Assembly (NCBI GenBank): GCA_015904055.1
Contig: JABMDE010000004.1
Span: 39,776 to 57,356 of the forward strand
Origin: Nitrospira sp.
GTDB lineage: Bacteria > Nitrospirota > Nitrospiria > Nitrospirales > Nitrospiraceae
Length of the DNA stretch: 17,581 nt
Reading direction: 5' to 3'
The notes beneath the pieces are model-generated. The model was not told the origin of the DNA and ran no database searches. It worked only from the letters and a program-made list of their open reading frames with translations. Shown here one piece after another: positions 1 to 7,092 of the stretch. A program made the position numbers and the translations under genes. The first letter of the stretch is position 1; every line of letters starts with the position of its first letter.

Positions 1-1155
1 AGAGACAAGAAGCGGCAGACCACGCTGGCCAACCTCAAGGAAGGGCAGCTCATTCAGGGCATGGTCAAGAACATCACAGACTACGGGTCCTTTATCGATC
101 TCGGCGGTATCGACGGGTTGCTGCATATCACCGATATGTCCTGGGGGCGTGTGGGGCATCCCTCGGAATTATTTACCGTCGGCGACAAGGTTGAAGTGAC
201 GGTGTTGAAGTACGATCGGGAAACAGGCCGCATCTCGTTGGGGCTTAAGCAGAAAAGTGCGGACCCCTGGACTAACGTAGCGGGCAAGTATCCGATCGGC
301 ACACGGGTGCGCGGACGGGTTGTAAGTCTCACGGATTACGGAGCGTTTGTGGAATTGGAGCCGGGCGTCGAAGGTCTGGTCCACGTTTCGGAAATGTCGT
401 GGACGCATGAAGTGCGGCATCCGTCGAGAGTGGTGGCGGTGGGCGATCAGGTGGAAGCGGCGGTATTGAACGTCGATCCGGCGAGCCGGAAAATCTCGCT
501 GGGAATGAAGCAGACGGCCCCGAATCCTTGGGATATGATTGAAAGTAAATATCCCATCGGGACGCGCATCGAAGGGAAGGTCAAGAGCCTGACCGATTTC
601 GGGGCGTTCATCGGACTTGAAGAAGGTATCGACGGGCTCATCCATATTTCCGACATGTCATGGACGAAACATATCAAGCATCCTTCTGAGCTCTTCAAAA
701 AAGCGCAGAAGGTTGAAGCTATTGTGTTGCGTATCGACAAGGAAAAAGAACGGTTGTCGTTGGGGTACAAACAGTTGACCCGTGATCCGTGGGAAGATGC
801 CATTCCTGCGCAATACCATGTGGGAGATTCGGTTGCCGGCAAAATCAGCAAGGTTGCTGATTTCGGGATCTTCATCGAGTTGGACGGCGGAGTCGAGGGG
901 TTGATCCATATCAGTGAGACCGGCGTTGAGCCGCAAGCCAAACTTGAAGAAAAGTTCAAACTTCAAGACGGCGTGACCGCCAAGATCATCAAGGTTGATC
1001 GGGAAGAGCGCAAGATTGCGCTCAGCCTTCGCGACCATCAGCTCGATTCTGATCGCAAGCAGGTGGACGAATATCATTCCTCACAGGGGGTTCCGGACCA
1101 AAGCTTTGGCCGTGCGGCTAAGCAGAACCGGAAGCGATCACAGTCGGACGACTAG
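1..1155 (+). CDS. rpsA: 30S ribosomal protein S1, C-terminal part (5' end outside window)
   Basis: S1 binds mRNA on the small ribosomal subunit and helps start translation. The reading frame is open from base 1, so the ATG at 61 is an internal Met and the true start lies upstream of the window. Four S1 RNA-binding domains are visible, at about residues 12-84, 97-171, 183-258 and 271-346 counted from the first visible codon. Each has the S1 pattern of a G-x-V core, DYGAF or DFGAF, a GLIHISDMSW-type strand and a closing SLGxKQ. Bacterial S1 usually has six domains, so these should be domains 3-6, with the two ribosome-binding domains missing upstream. A basic, polar tail of about 35 residues follows. 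Neighbours sppA and ihfB on the same strand fit the common rpsA-ihfB association. Identification is secure; only the start is unseen. Confidence 0.97.
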   Translation, partial: RDKKRQTTLANLKEGQLIQGMVKNITDYGSFIDLGGIDGLLHITDMSWGRVGHPSELFTVGDKVEVTVLKYDRETGRISLGLKQKSADPWTNVAGKYPIGTRVRGRVVSLTDYGAFVELEPGVEGLVHVSEMSWTHEVRHPSRVVAVGDQVEAAVLNVDPASRKISLGMKQTAPNPWDMIESKYPIGTRIEGKVKSLTDFGAFIGLEEGIDGLIHISDMSWTKHIKHPSELFKKAQKVEAIVLRIDKEKERLSLGYKQLTRDPWEDAIPAQYHVGDSVAGKISKVADFGIFIELDGGVEGLIHISETGVEPQAKLEEKFKLQDGVTAKIIKVDREERKIALSLRDHQLDSDRKQVDEYHSSQGVPDQSFGRAAKQNRKRSQSDD

Positions 1156-1163
1156 CAGGTTGA

Positions 1164-1216
1164 GGTCGAGGTTAAGGCGGAGCAAAGATCTGATTTGCTT
1201 CGTCTTAACCTCAACC
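1164..1216 (+). terminator. Long imperfect hairpin between rpsA and sppA
   Basis: Arms 1164-1186 and 1194-1216 pair over 23 positions with one C-A mismatch and two G-U wobbles, around the 7-nt loop 1187-1193. It starts 8 nt after the rpsA stop codon. No run of T follows the right arm directly (a TTTTT occurs at about 1246), so it is not a textbook intrinsic terminator. It may stop or attenuate rpsA transcription, protect its 3' end, or be one copy of a dispersed intergenic repeat, because the arms are built from GAGGTT/AACCTC-like units that recur just outside the stem. The stem is read directly; the role is inferred. Confidence 0.55.
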
Positions 1217-1284
1217 GTAGCCTCGACCTTCATGCAGCTACGGACTTTTTAGTATTCTGTTATGCCGGAAGCGGGTACCGTATC

Positions 1285-2187
1285 ATGGCGGATGAATTGA
1301 TCAGGGAAGAGCGCGCTCCCAAGCGCCGGCCGTTACGCACGATGTTCTGGGTGCTGGCGGCAGGATTTGGAGCCATGGTTCTTCTGAATGTCTTGTTTCC
1401 GGATCTCGATTTGTCGTCCGGGGACCGGATCGCCGTGATTCGTGTTGAAGGGGTGATCATGGATTCGCAGGTGACGGTTGGAGAGTTGAAGCGGTTCAGC
1501 GAGAACCCTTCCGTCAAGGCGATCGTGTTGCGCATCGACAGCCCCGGCGGCGGGGTCGTGCCGTCGCAAGAAATTTACGATGCGGTCAGACAGGTTCGGA
1601 GCAAAACCAGCAAAACCGTGATTGCTTCAATGGGGAACGTCGCGGCTTCCGGAGGGTATTACATTGCTGCGGCGACAGATCGGATTGTCGCGAATCCAGG
1701 GACGCTGACCGGTAGCATCGGTGTCATCATGGAGACGGCCAATGTCGAGGGGTTGCTTCAAAAGATCGGCGTCGAGGGCGTGGTGATCAAGAGCGGGAAA
1801 TTCAAGGATGTCGGGTCTCCGCTCCGCAAGATGAGTGAGGAGGAGCGGGGCTTGATGCAGGCCGTCATGGACGATGTGCACAAGCAGTTTATCGAGGCGG
1901 TGGCGGAGGGGCGGGCGATGGAGCTGGCCGAAGCCCAGGCGCTGGCGGACGGACGAATTTTTACGGGCCGTCAGGCGAAGGAGGCGAAGCTTGTCGATGA
2001 GCTTGGCAACTTGGACGATGCCATCCAATTGGCTGCGGATACCGTCGGTATCGAAGGTGAGCCGAAAGTCGTCGAGCCGCGCCGGCGGTTTTCCGTTCGC
2101 GAGCTGCTGGAGTCGCAGTTCACAGGGCTGTTTCCCAAGCTGGATTTTCATCCGGGTGTGAGCATGAAGTATCTGATGGCCTTTTAG
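1285..2187 (+). CDS. sppA: Signal peptide peptidase SppA (S49 family), short form
   Basis: SppA is a membrane-bound serine protease that degrades signal peptides left after protein export. At 300 residues it matches the short, Bacillus-like form, not the 600-residue tandem form of E. coli. A single membrane segment lies at about residues 19-38, after a basic N-terminus, which puts the catalytic domain outside the membrane. The S49 core follows: RIDSPGGG at 83-90, the nucleophile Ser122 in AASGGYY, and Lys174 in SGKFKD as the general base. The Ser-Lys spacing of 52 equals that of the B. subtilis enzyme (S147/K199). The ATG at 1285 is chosen because the frame upstream translates the rpsA-sppA hairpin; GGAAGCGGG ten or so bases upstream could serve as ribosome binding site. 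It is followed 68 nt later by the IHF gene. Confidence 0.93.
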   Translation: MADELIREERAPKRRPLRTMFWVLAAGFGAMVLLNVLFPDLDLSSGDRIAVIRVEGVIMDSQVTVGELKRFSENPSVKAIVLRIDSPGGGVVPSQEIYDAVRQVRSKTSKTVIASMGNVAASGGYYIAAATDRIVANPGTLTGSIGVIMETANVEGLLQKIGVEGVVIKSGKFKDVGSPLRKMSEEERGLMQAVMDDVHKQFIEAVAEGRAMELAEAQALADGRIFTGRQAKEAKLVDELGNLDDAIQLAADTVGIEGEPKVVEPRRRFSVRELLESQFTGLFPKLDFHPGVSMKYLMAF

Positions 2188-2255
2188 CGGCAGTAGTACG
2201 TGCCGGCAGGTTCCAAGGGTGTGAGCTTGGATCAACTGAGCGAAGGGAGAACGGT

Positions 2256-2534
2256 ATGACGAAGGCACAGATCATTGAGCGGGTCTCCGAGCAAGTCACG
2301 ACGTTGACGAAACGGCAAGCGGAGGTTGTCGTCAACACGATTTTCGATTGCGTCAGAGATTCGTTGAAAAACGGCGACAAGACGGAGATTCGCGGATTCG
2401 GCAGTTTTCGTCTGCGGGCGCGTCGTATGAAGGAAGGCCGTAATCCGAAGACCGGAGCGACAGTGGCTGTGCCGGCCAAGCGGGTCCCGTTCTTCAAGGC
2501 CGGCAAGGAATTGAAAGAGCTGTTGAATCAATAG
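2256..2534 (+). CDS. ihfB: Integration host factor / HU family DNA-bending protein, IHF-beta-like
   Basis: Proteins of this family bind DNA as dimers and bend it sharply, shaping the nucleoid and helping promoters and recombination sites. The 92-residue length is normal. Family marks are the MTKAQIIERV start, the EIRGFGSF strand at about 43-50 and the GRNPKTG arm tip at about 62-68, whose proline inserts into the DNA minor groove. EIRGFGSF and the position near rpsA resemble IHF-beta more than HU, but the split between HU and IHF is unreliable outside Proteobacteria. The start ATG has a strong ribosome binding site (GAAGGGAG, 2242-2249). It ends 19 nt before the PCP_red gene and is probably co-transcribed with it. 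Confidence 0.92.
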   Translation: MTKAQIIERVSEQVTTLTKRQAEVVVNTIFDCVRDSLKNGDKTEIRGFGSFRLRARRMKEGRNPKTGATVAVPAKRVPFFKAGKELKELLNQ

Positions 2535-2553
2535 CTCTGTGAAAGGGATCGTT

Positions 2554-3555
2554 ATGCCGACTTCAGATTCACCGGAATCCGCCGCAACAGAACTTCGCTG
2601 GACCGCCGGTGCGCTCAAGCGCATGGAACGTGCGCCCATATTCCTGCGCGGTATGGTCCGCCGTGTGGCGGAAAAAAAAGCGCGTGAATTGGGGTATGAA
2701 GAGATCACGGAGGAGATTCTCGACCGGTTTAAGGGGCAGATGATGGGCAGCATGGGCGGAGAGTCCGAAATGGCGGCCGCTGCCGAGGACATGGCGCAGG
2801 GACATCTGCCGTGGACCACGGCCGCCAAGGAGCGCCTGGCAAACGTTCCGGAGTTCATGCGGGCCATGATCAAACAAATTGCCGAAGAGATTGCGAAAGA
2901 GCGGGGCCATCTTGAAGTGAATGTTGAGCTCTACGAGAAGGTGGAGGCGCTTGGGGATTTTCAAGAATCCGCCGGACCTCCGATGGAATGGACGGAAGGG
3001 GCATTGGCGCAGCTGCAGGAAAAAATCAAACAGTCGCCGTCCATCGCACTCGATTTCGTCACTGATATGATGAAGCGGGATGCCGAGGACCTGGCCAAGG
3101 AAAAGCACGTTTACCGCATTGATGAAGCCGTCCTTCGGGAGCTGTGGGAGACACCCCACGAGCGTGTTGCCTGGACCGATGAAGCCTGGAAGCGGTTGCA
3201 AACGTCACCGGACTTTGTGCGAAGCGGGATTCGAAAGGCTGCGGAGCGGAGAGCCCGGAAGCTCGGACTTTCTGAAATCGACGACGCCCATCTGACGATC
3301 TTCAGAAATCAAGCGATGATGAAAGCGGTGAAGCGCATCCGCTCGTTCGGATATCAGGATCTGACGTTTGACGCGTTCGGGACCGCGCTTGAGAAAACCA
3401 AGCGGCTCCAAGGAAACGAGCAAGCGGAAAAACGTCTTCAGGAAATTCGCAGCCACTTTGCCGATCCTTCGACCAAGAAGCCGGAGGGAGGCACGCTGGG
3501 CGCCGAGTTGATGGATAAATTCCGCAAGTATCTGAAGGGCGAAGGGTCGCTCTAG
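2554..3555 (+). CDS. PCP_red repeat protein (protochlorophyllide reductase C-terminal-like domains), four repeats
   Basis: The 333-residue protein is built from four copies of a roughly 45-60 residue helical unit that starts with a W-T dipeptide (W16, W87, W146, W207). It continues with a pattern A-x-x-R-L-x-x-x-P-x-F-x-R, then R/K-x-x-A-E-x-x-A-R/K-x-x-G. Units 1, 2 and 4 are clear and unit 3 is degenerate. This matches the small domain at the C-terminus of light-independent protochlorophyllide reductase subunit B (PCP_red), which occurs alone in some non-photosynthetic bacteria, as I recall in Nitrospira. No other subunit of that enzyme is here, no CxxC or other cofactor ligand set is evident, and there is no signal peptide, so the function is unknown; a DNA-, protein- or cofactor-binding role is possible. 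The ATG at 2554 is preferred to the GTG at 2539 because GAAAGGGA sits about six bases before it. Probably in one transcript with ihfB. Confidence 0.8.
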   Translation: MPTSDSPESAATELRWTAGALKRMERAPIFLRGMVRRVAEKKARELGYEEITEEILDRFKGQMMGSMGGESEMAAAAEDMAQGHLPWTTAAKERLANVPEFMRAMIKQIAEEIAKERGHLEVNVELYEKVEALGDFQESAGPPMEWTEGALAQLQEKIKQSPSIALDFVTDMMKRDAEDLAKEKHVYRIDEAVLRELWETPHERVAWTDEAWKRLQTSPDFVRSGIRKAAERRARKLGLSEIDDAHLTIFRNQAMMKAVKRIRSFGYQDLTFDAFGTALEKTKRLQGNEQAEKRLQEIRSHFADPSTKKPEGGTLGAELMDKFRKYLKGEGSL

Positions 3556-3643
3556 TCCGCACTGTTTGTGATGTGCGTCTTCTCCGCTCGTCCGCTTTTC
3601 CAGGCCGAACCGCCGTTCCCTTATCAAGTATGCATGTGGCGTT

Positions 3644-3666
3644 GTACGTGACACGTCGTCACGTAC
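3644..3666. repeat. Perfect 9-bp inverted repeat in convergent intergenic region
   Basis: Arms GTACGTGAC (3644-3652) and GTCACGTAC (3658-3666) flank the 5-nt loop ACGTC. It lies 88 nt after the PCP_red stop, between two convergent genes. No T tract follows on either strand, so if it ends transcription it is not a canonical intrinsic terminator. A protein-binding site or dispersed repeat is equally possible. The partial string GTACGTGTCAC appears again near 10757, also between genes. Confidence 0.5.
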
Positions 3667-3711
3667 CCCTCTCTATACACAACAGGCCGGCGTAGTTCTG
3701 TGCCTCACGCG

Positions 3712-3739
3712 GTACTCATGACGAGGCGTATATGAGTAC
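3712..3739. repeat. Perfect 8-bp inverted repeat just past the 106-aa gene
   Basis: Arms GTACTCAT (3712-3719) and ATGAGTAC (3732-3739) flank a 12-nt spacer. The repeat begins 5 nt beyond the stop codon of the minus-strand gene that ends at 3745, so it could be a 3'-end hairpin for that transcript. There is no T tract. Both inverted repeats of this gap start with GTAC. Confidence 0.45.
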
Positions 3740-3744
3740 GATCG

Positions 3745-4065
3745 TCAGTGAGCCGCCTTCTCCTGAGGCCAGAACTTGTGACGGATTTGCGGCAAGGGAT
3801 CGTTGTCGAAGTTAGGAATGTCGTAGAGGCAGCGGTCGATCGTTTCCACTTCTTCCACGGTCAACGGGAGCGTCACTTTTTTCTTCCAGAATTGGTCCAG
3901 CGTAAAGTAATCGCCCGATTGGGGCTTTTCAGCCAAGTAGGCCTTCATCTTCTCGAAGCCGGCCGTATCCACGCCTCCGACACGCCCCTTGTTGCGAGTA
4001 TGGCACCAGTGCAGCACTTCAGCGATTCCGTACATCGTGATATCGACATTCACAATCTTACTCAT
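3745..4065 (-). CDS. Conserved-looking small soluble protein of unknown function (106 aa)
   Basis: I do not recognise this family. The 106-residue product has no signal peptide or membrane helix. It is mixed in charge, rich in aromatics and lysine, and holds single cysteines in LHWCHTRN and DRCLYD plus several histidines, so metal or redox binding is possible but unproven. That it is a real gene rests on its start. The ATG at 4065 is preceded by GAGGAGGA at ideal spacing, and a promoter-like TTGAAT-18-TAGAAT lies just upstream on the same strand. The first five residues of the longest frame (from 4080) would be made of that ribosome binding site and are left out. It is convergent with the PCP_red gene and divergent from the FG-GAP lipoprotein gene. 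Confidence 0.75.
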   Translation of the reverse strand: MSKIVNVDITMYGIAEVLHWCHTRNKGRVGGVDTAGFEKMKAYLAEKPQSGDYFTLDQFWKKKVTLPLTVEEVETIDRCLYDIPNFDNDPLPQIRHKFWPQEKAAH

Positions 4066-4092
4066 TGGAGTCCTCCTCAAAAAAGAGGGTGT

Positions 4093-4122
4093 ATTCTAGC
4101 TCAAGCAGAGAGTGAAATTCAA
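4093..4122 (-). promoter_or_regulatory. Predicted sigma70 promoter for the 106-aa gene
   Basis: On the minus strand TTGAAT (4117-4122) and TAGAAT (4093-4098) are separated by 18 nt. A transcript from about 4086 would have a leader of some 20 nt that contains the GAGGAGGA ribosome binding site. Match and spacing are good but this is only a pattern call. Confidence 0.5.
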
Positions 4123-4147
4123 AGGTTCCCGTGCATGTTCTGCAACA

Positions 4148-4177
4148 TTGCCAGAGAAAAGAACGCCTCTGTATACT
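4148..4177 (+). promoter_or_regulatory. Predicted sigma70 promoter for the FG-GAP lipoprotein
   Basis: TTGCCA (4148-4153) and TATACT (4172-4177) are 18 nt apart, giving a start near 4184 and a leader of about 57 nt. An inverted repeat ATGTT-CTGC-AACAT (4135-4148) runs up to the -35 element and lies between the two divergent promoters, so one regulator could act on both genes. This is an inference. Confidence 0.45.
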
Positions 4178-4240
4178 GGGCATTCTGCGCGGCGCGGCAA
4201 TAGGTCTATCGGTACGTCCATGTTGATATAGGAAGACAGC

Positions 4241-5434
4241 GTGAGTGTGTCAAGTTTCAGAAAATCCCATTCCATAAGACATGTTCTTGGTGTCCTGTCG
4301 GTCTGCTTGATGTTGGGCGGTTTCATTGCCTGTTCCAAAACAGAACCGTATACTCCTCCGGATCTCTTTTATTACTTTGCCAGCTACAAAGTCGGCAAGA
4401 ATCCGACAACCATCACAACCGGTGATCTCAATCACGATTCTCTTACTGATCTGGTCACCACGAATATTGCCAGCAATACGCTCTCAATTCTATTAGGTAA
4501 CGGCGACGGAACGTTTCAGGATCAAGTGCAGGTGCATGTGTGTCAGGAGCCGCGCGCGCTTGCGATGGATGACTTGAATCATGATGGGCATGCCGATGTG
4601 GCATTAGCCTGTCCCGGCGGGGACGAAATCGCAATCTTGCTCGGACATGGGAATGGGAAATTTGTCGAAGGGCCCCACTATCCGGTGTATCGGACCCCGG
4701 TCGCATTGGCGATCGGCGATGTGAATGGCGATCGCCATGCGGACCTGGTCGTGGCGCTTCGTAACGATAAGGTCAAGATTTTCCTTGGTGCCGGGACGGG
4801 GGAGTTTCAGCATGGTGCGCAATATGAGTACGGTGACACTCCGACTTCTGTGGCGCTGTCCGATCTTGATCGGGATGGGAAACTGGATTTGGTTGTGACG
4901 AATGGAGGGCCCATGTCGAATGCGGTATCGATTTGGCTGGGTAATGGCGATGGCTCGTTTCGCGGTCCCAAGGACTATTCAGCGGGAAAGCGACCGTTGG
5001 GGGTCAGCTTCGCAGATTTTGACAACGACCAGAACAGTGATTTGTTAGTGATCAACGGGGAACGAGACAGTTTCACGACGCTGCTCGGTAACGGCAATGC
5101 CACATTTCGCCCGGGCAAGGATTCCGGCGCCAATGCGGGGCCGAATTTCGGGCTTGCACGGGACTTCAATGGAGACCGCTGGATGGATGTGGCCATCGTG
5201 AATCTCCAATCGAGTGATTTGTCGATCCTGTTTGGAAAGGGGGATGGGACGTTCCACTACCCGCCTCGAAATTACCGGACGAAGGCCGGCCCCTTCGCGA
5301 TCTCTTCTTTTCGTGTGACGACGACGGGGACGGAAGAGCCGGGACTGGTCATTGCCGACAACGGCAGCGGCAGTGTCTCCATCTTTCTTCATCGCGGGGT
5401 GAAAACGGCTCTGAAACCGGAGACGAAGGAGTAG
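4241..5434 (+). CDS. Exported FG-GAP/VCBS seven-bladed beta-propeller protein, likely lipoprotein
   Basis: The N-terminus has a basic stretch and a hydrophobic segment (about 13-30) ending in GFIAC, so Cys31 is a plausible lipidated residue after signal peptidase II cleavage; the Phe at -3 makes the lipobox imperfect. The rest is seven repeats of about 45-50 residues with the FG-GAP/VCBS pattern: a calcium-loop motif such as DLNHDSLTD, DLNHDGHAD, DVNGDRHAD, DLDRDGKLD, DFDNDQNSD or DFNGDRWMD, then a strand, then LLGNGDGTF or similar. Six repeats carry the Asp-rich loop; the seventh keeps the strands but not the loop. Such propellers act outside the cell in adhesion or ligand binding; the ligand is unknown. 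The GTG at 4241 is chosen because GGAAGA lies about five bases upstream; GTG at 4247 is an alternative. It stands alone, divergent from the 106-aa gene. Confidence 0.85.
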   Translation: MSVSSFRKSHSIRHVLGVLSVCLMLGGFIACSKTEPYTPPDLFYYFASYKVGKNPTTITTGDLNHDSLTDLVTTNIASNTLSILLGNGDGTFQDQVQVHVCQEPRALAMDDLNHDGHADVALACPGGDEIAILLGHGNGKFVEGPHYPVYRTPVALAIGDVNGDRHADLVVALRNDKVKIFLGAGTGEFQHGAQYEYGDTPTSVALSDLDRDGKLDLVVTNGGPMSNAVSIWLGNGDGSFRGPKDYSAGKRPLGVSFADFDNDQNSDLLVINGERDSFTTLLGNGNATFRPGKDSGANAGPNFGLARDFNGDRWMDVAIVNLQSSDLSILFGKGDGTFHYPPRNYRTKAGPFAISSFRVTTTGTEEPGLVIADNGSGSVSIFLHRGVKTALKPETKE

Positions 5435-5500
5435 GGTTTCAGCATGGAACATGCGTCGCCCAGTGGTGATTCAGTAGTTTTAGAGCGATAACCGCGATTC

Positions 5501-5529
5501 TTGACAGCCCTAGGGCCCTTCGCTAGAGT
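5501..5529 (+). promoter_or_regulatory. Strong sigma70 promoter with a palindrome in the spacer
   Basis: A consensus TTGACA (5501-5506) and TAGAGT (5524-5529) are 17 nt apart. The spacer contains GCCCTAGGGC (5507-5516), a perfect 10-bp palindrome that begins right after the -35 element. A repressor or MerR-like activator could bind there. Transcription from about 5536 would reach the small membrane protein at 5569 and probably the zinc-ribbon and carboxypeptidase genes behind it. Confidence 0.6.
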
Positions 5530-5568
5530 GGCCATAAGCAAGTTGCCGCGCACGATGCGAGACTAACA

Positions 5569-5775
5569 ATGGCGCTTCGATCCTTTGCCTGGTGGTTTCT
5601 TATGGGGGCGTTGATGACCTTATCCGTCCTCATGGTTCAGGGCGGTGTGCGTGATTTGTGGGAGGGGACTCAGCCGGCCGGGGATACCAATGTCTTCGTC
5701 TATTTCGGCACCACGCTCATCGGCGGCGGATTGCTCGCCGGATGTGTGGCGCTGGTGATGAACCGCCTTCGATAA
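5569..5775 (+). CDS. Small membrane protein of unknown function (68 aa, two helices)
   Basis: I do not recognise the family. The 68-residue product has two hydrophobic segments, at about residues 5-25 and 42-63, joined by a polar loop with RDLWEGTQPAGD, and ends in NRLR, so both ends may face the cytoplasm. It begins 33 nt after the expected start of a good promoter but has no clear ribosome binding site (only GCGAGA upstream). It ends 20 nt before the zinc-ribbon gene, which suggests co-transcription. The promoter placement and clean helix pattern argue for a real gene; the weak ribosome binding site argues for caution. Confidence 0.65.
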   Translation: MALRSFAWWFLMGALMTLSVLMVQGGVRDLWEGTQPAGDTNVFVYFGTTLIGGGLLAGCVALVMNRLR

Positions 5776-5795
5776 GCGGAGAGAACAGGGCATGT

Positions 5796-5984
5796 ATGCA
5801 GTGCCTCAAGTGCAAAGGGTTCATGATGGTCGAGCGGCACTATACCCTCATCAACAGGAGAATCTATGCCCGCTGCCTTAACTGCGGGTTCTGGATTGAT
5901 CTGGCCGACCTGCTTCGGTTTTTTCATAAAGTGATTGATAGTGGTCTGAAAGGTGATAAGGTGCGGGAGACGTTTTCACTGTAA
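5796..5984 (+). CDS. Small zinc-ribbon protein (62 aa)
   Basis: The 62-residue product has two CxxC pairs, CLKC at residues 3-6 and CLNC at 27-30. They are separated by about 20 residues, the layout of a four-cysteine zinc ribbon. The second half is a helix-like, basic stretch. Proteins like this often bind nucleic acid or a protein partner, but no specific role can be given. The ATG at 5796 is chosen because it begins right at the first CxxC; upstream sequence in this frame reads through the previous gene. GGAGAG at 5778-5783 and AGGG at 5787-5790 are possible ribosome binding sites. It lies 20 nt after the membrane-protein gene and 18 nt before the carboxypeptidase gene. Confidence 0.72.
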   Translation: MQCLKCKGFMMVERHYTLINRRIYARCLNCGFWIDLADLLRFFHKVIDSGLKGDKVRETFSL

Positions 5985-6002
5985 AAGGCAGTTTCCATCA
6001 TT

Positions 6003-6938
6003 ATGCAAGATACACCAAATCAGTATTGCCGGGTGCCACGGTCTGTGCGGCAGTTCTTTGGCTCATTCGGAGTCGGAATCGTGCTGTGTGCCTGCTTGTT
6101 GGCCGGGTCTCCGCCCACCGTGTCAGCCAAAGCCATACATCACAACCGTCATAACGGAGAGGCGCAGGACACTGGTGCGTCGTATCGGGATCTACCCTGG
6201 AGAACCGTTCCAGCCCATAGCGTGCTGCTGAAAGAACTTCGTTCAGGCCGTGTCCTCTATGAGTATGAGTCTGAGAAGCGGATGTCACCGGCGAGTTTGA
6301 CGAAAATCATGTCGGCGCTTGTCATTCTTGAGCGAGGGCATTTGGATGAACAGGCGACGATCAGCAAGAACGCCGCGCGCGCGCCCAAGACGCATTTACG
6401 CTTGAAAACCGGCGAGGTATTTCGTTTGGGAGATTTGCTCAAGGCGATGCTGATTGTTTCTGCCAATGATGCCTGTCTTGCGGCCGTCGAACATGTCGGC
6501 GGCGATGAGCAACAATTTGTCGCGCTGATGAACGCCAAGGCGTTCGAACTTGGGCTGAATGATACCCATTTCAGCAATGGCTGTGGATTCGATGGAGCGG
6601 AGCACTATTCAACAGCTGAGGATCTGGCTCGGCTCAGTGAAGCTGCGATGCAGAATCCGGTGTTCCGAGAACTCGTCCGCGAAGAACGGGAGATGATCAC
6701 GCCGGTGAGCGGCCATCGGGCCTATCTTCTGCACAATACCAATCGTCTGTTGGGTCAAATTCCCGGTGTCGAAGGGGTCAAGACAGGGTTTACCTCAAAA
6801 GCCGGGCGATGCTTGATCGCCAAAGTCTCTCACAACGGGAGAGATCTGTTGCTCGTTATTCTCAACTCCAAGCGCCGCTGGAATACCGCCAAAAGTCTCA
6901 TCGACTACGGGCTACGCGCCAGCGAGACGATCCAGTAG
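6003..6938 (+). CDS. dacA: D-alanyl-D-alanine carboxypeptidase, PBP5/DacA family (peptidase S11)
   Basis: The enzyme removes the terminal D-Ala from peptidoglycan stem peptides in the periplasm. All three penicillin-binding motifs are present: SLTK with Ser98 as nucleophile, SAN at 153-155 and KTG at 260-262. The N-terminus has a basic region and a hydrophobic core (about 22-36) ending in TVSA-KA, a likely Sec signal cleaved near residue 42. At 311 residues it is shorter than E. coli PBP5 (403). The protein stops soon after the catalytic domain and lacks the C-terminal beta domain and membrane-anchoring helix, so it should be a soluble periplasmic form. AAAAGG lies about ten bases before the ATG. 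It is probably the last gene of a unit with the membrane and zinc-ribbon peptides. Which S11 subfamily it belongs to cannot be told by eye. Confidence 0.92.
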   Translation: MQDTPNQYCRVPRSVRQFFGSFGVGIVLCACLLAGSPPTVSAKAIHHNRHNGEAQDTGASYRDLPWRTVPAHSVLLKELRSGRVLYEYESEKRMSPASLTKIMSALVILERGHLDEQATISKNAARAPKTHLRLKTGEVFRLGDLLKAMLIVSANDACLAAVEHVGGDEQQFVALMNAKAFELGLNDTHFSNGCGFDGAEHYSTAEDLARLSEAAMQNPVFRELVREEREMITPVSGHRAYLLHNTNRLLGQIPGVEGVKTGFTSKAGRCLIAKVSHNGRDLLLVILNSKRRWNTAKSLIDYGLRASETIQ

Positions 6939-7092
6939 TTCTTTCGTTCTTCCTCCCCCCTCGTAAGTTGTTCCTCAATTACACATACATTGTGTTAATC
7001 ACACCGTACGGCTTGAGCGTGGAAATAGCGCTCTGCTGATGTCAGTAAAGCAGCCACGGTAGCCGTTTATAAGCAGGCAATACGAACCATTG

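Noticed and set aside
3748..4203. 151-codon plus-strand frame
   Set aside because: Antisense to the 106-aa gene, which has much better start signals; the product has no recognisable features.
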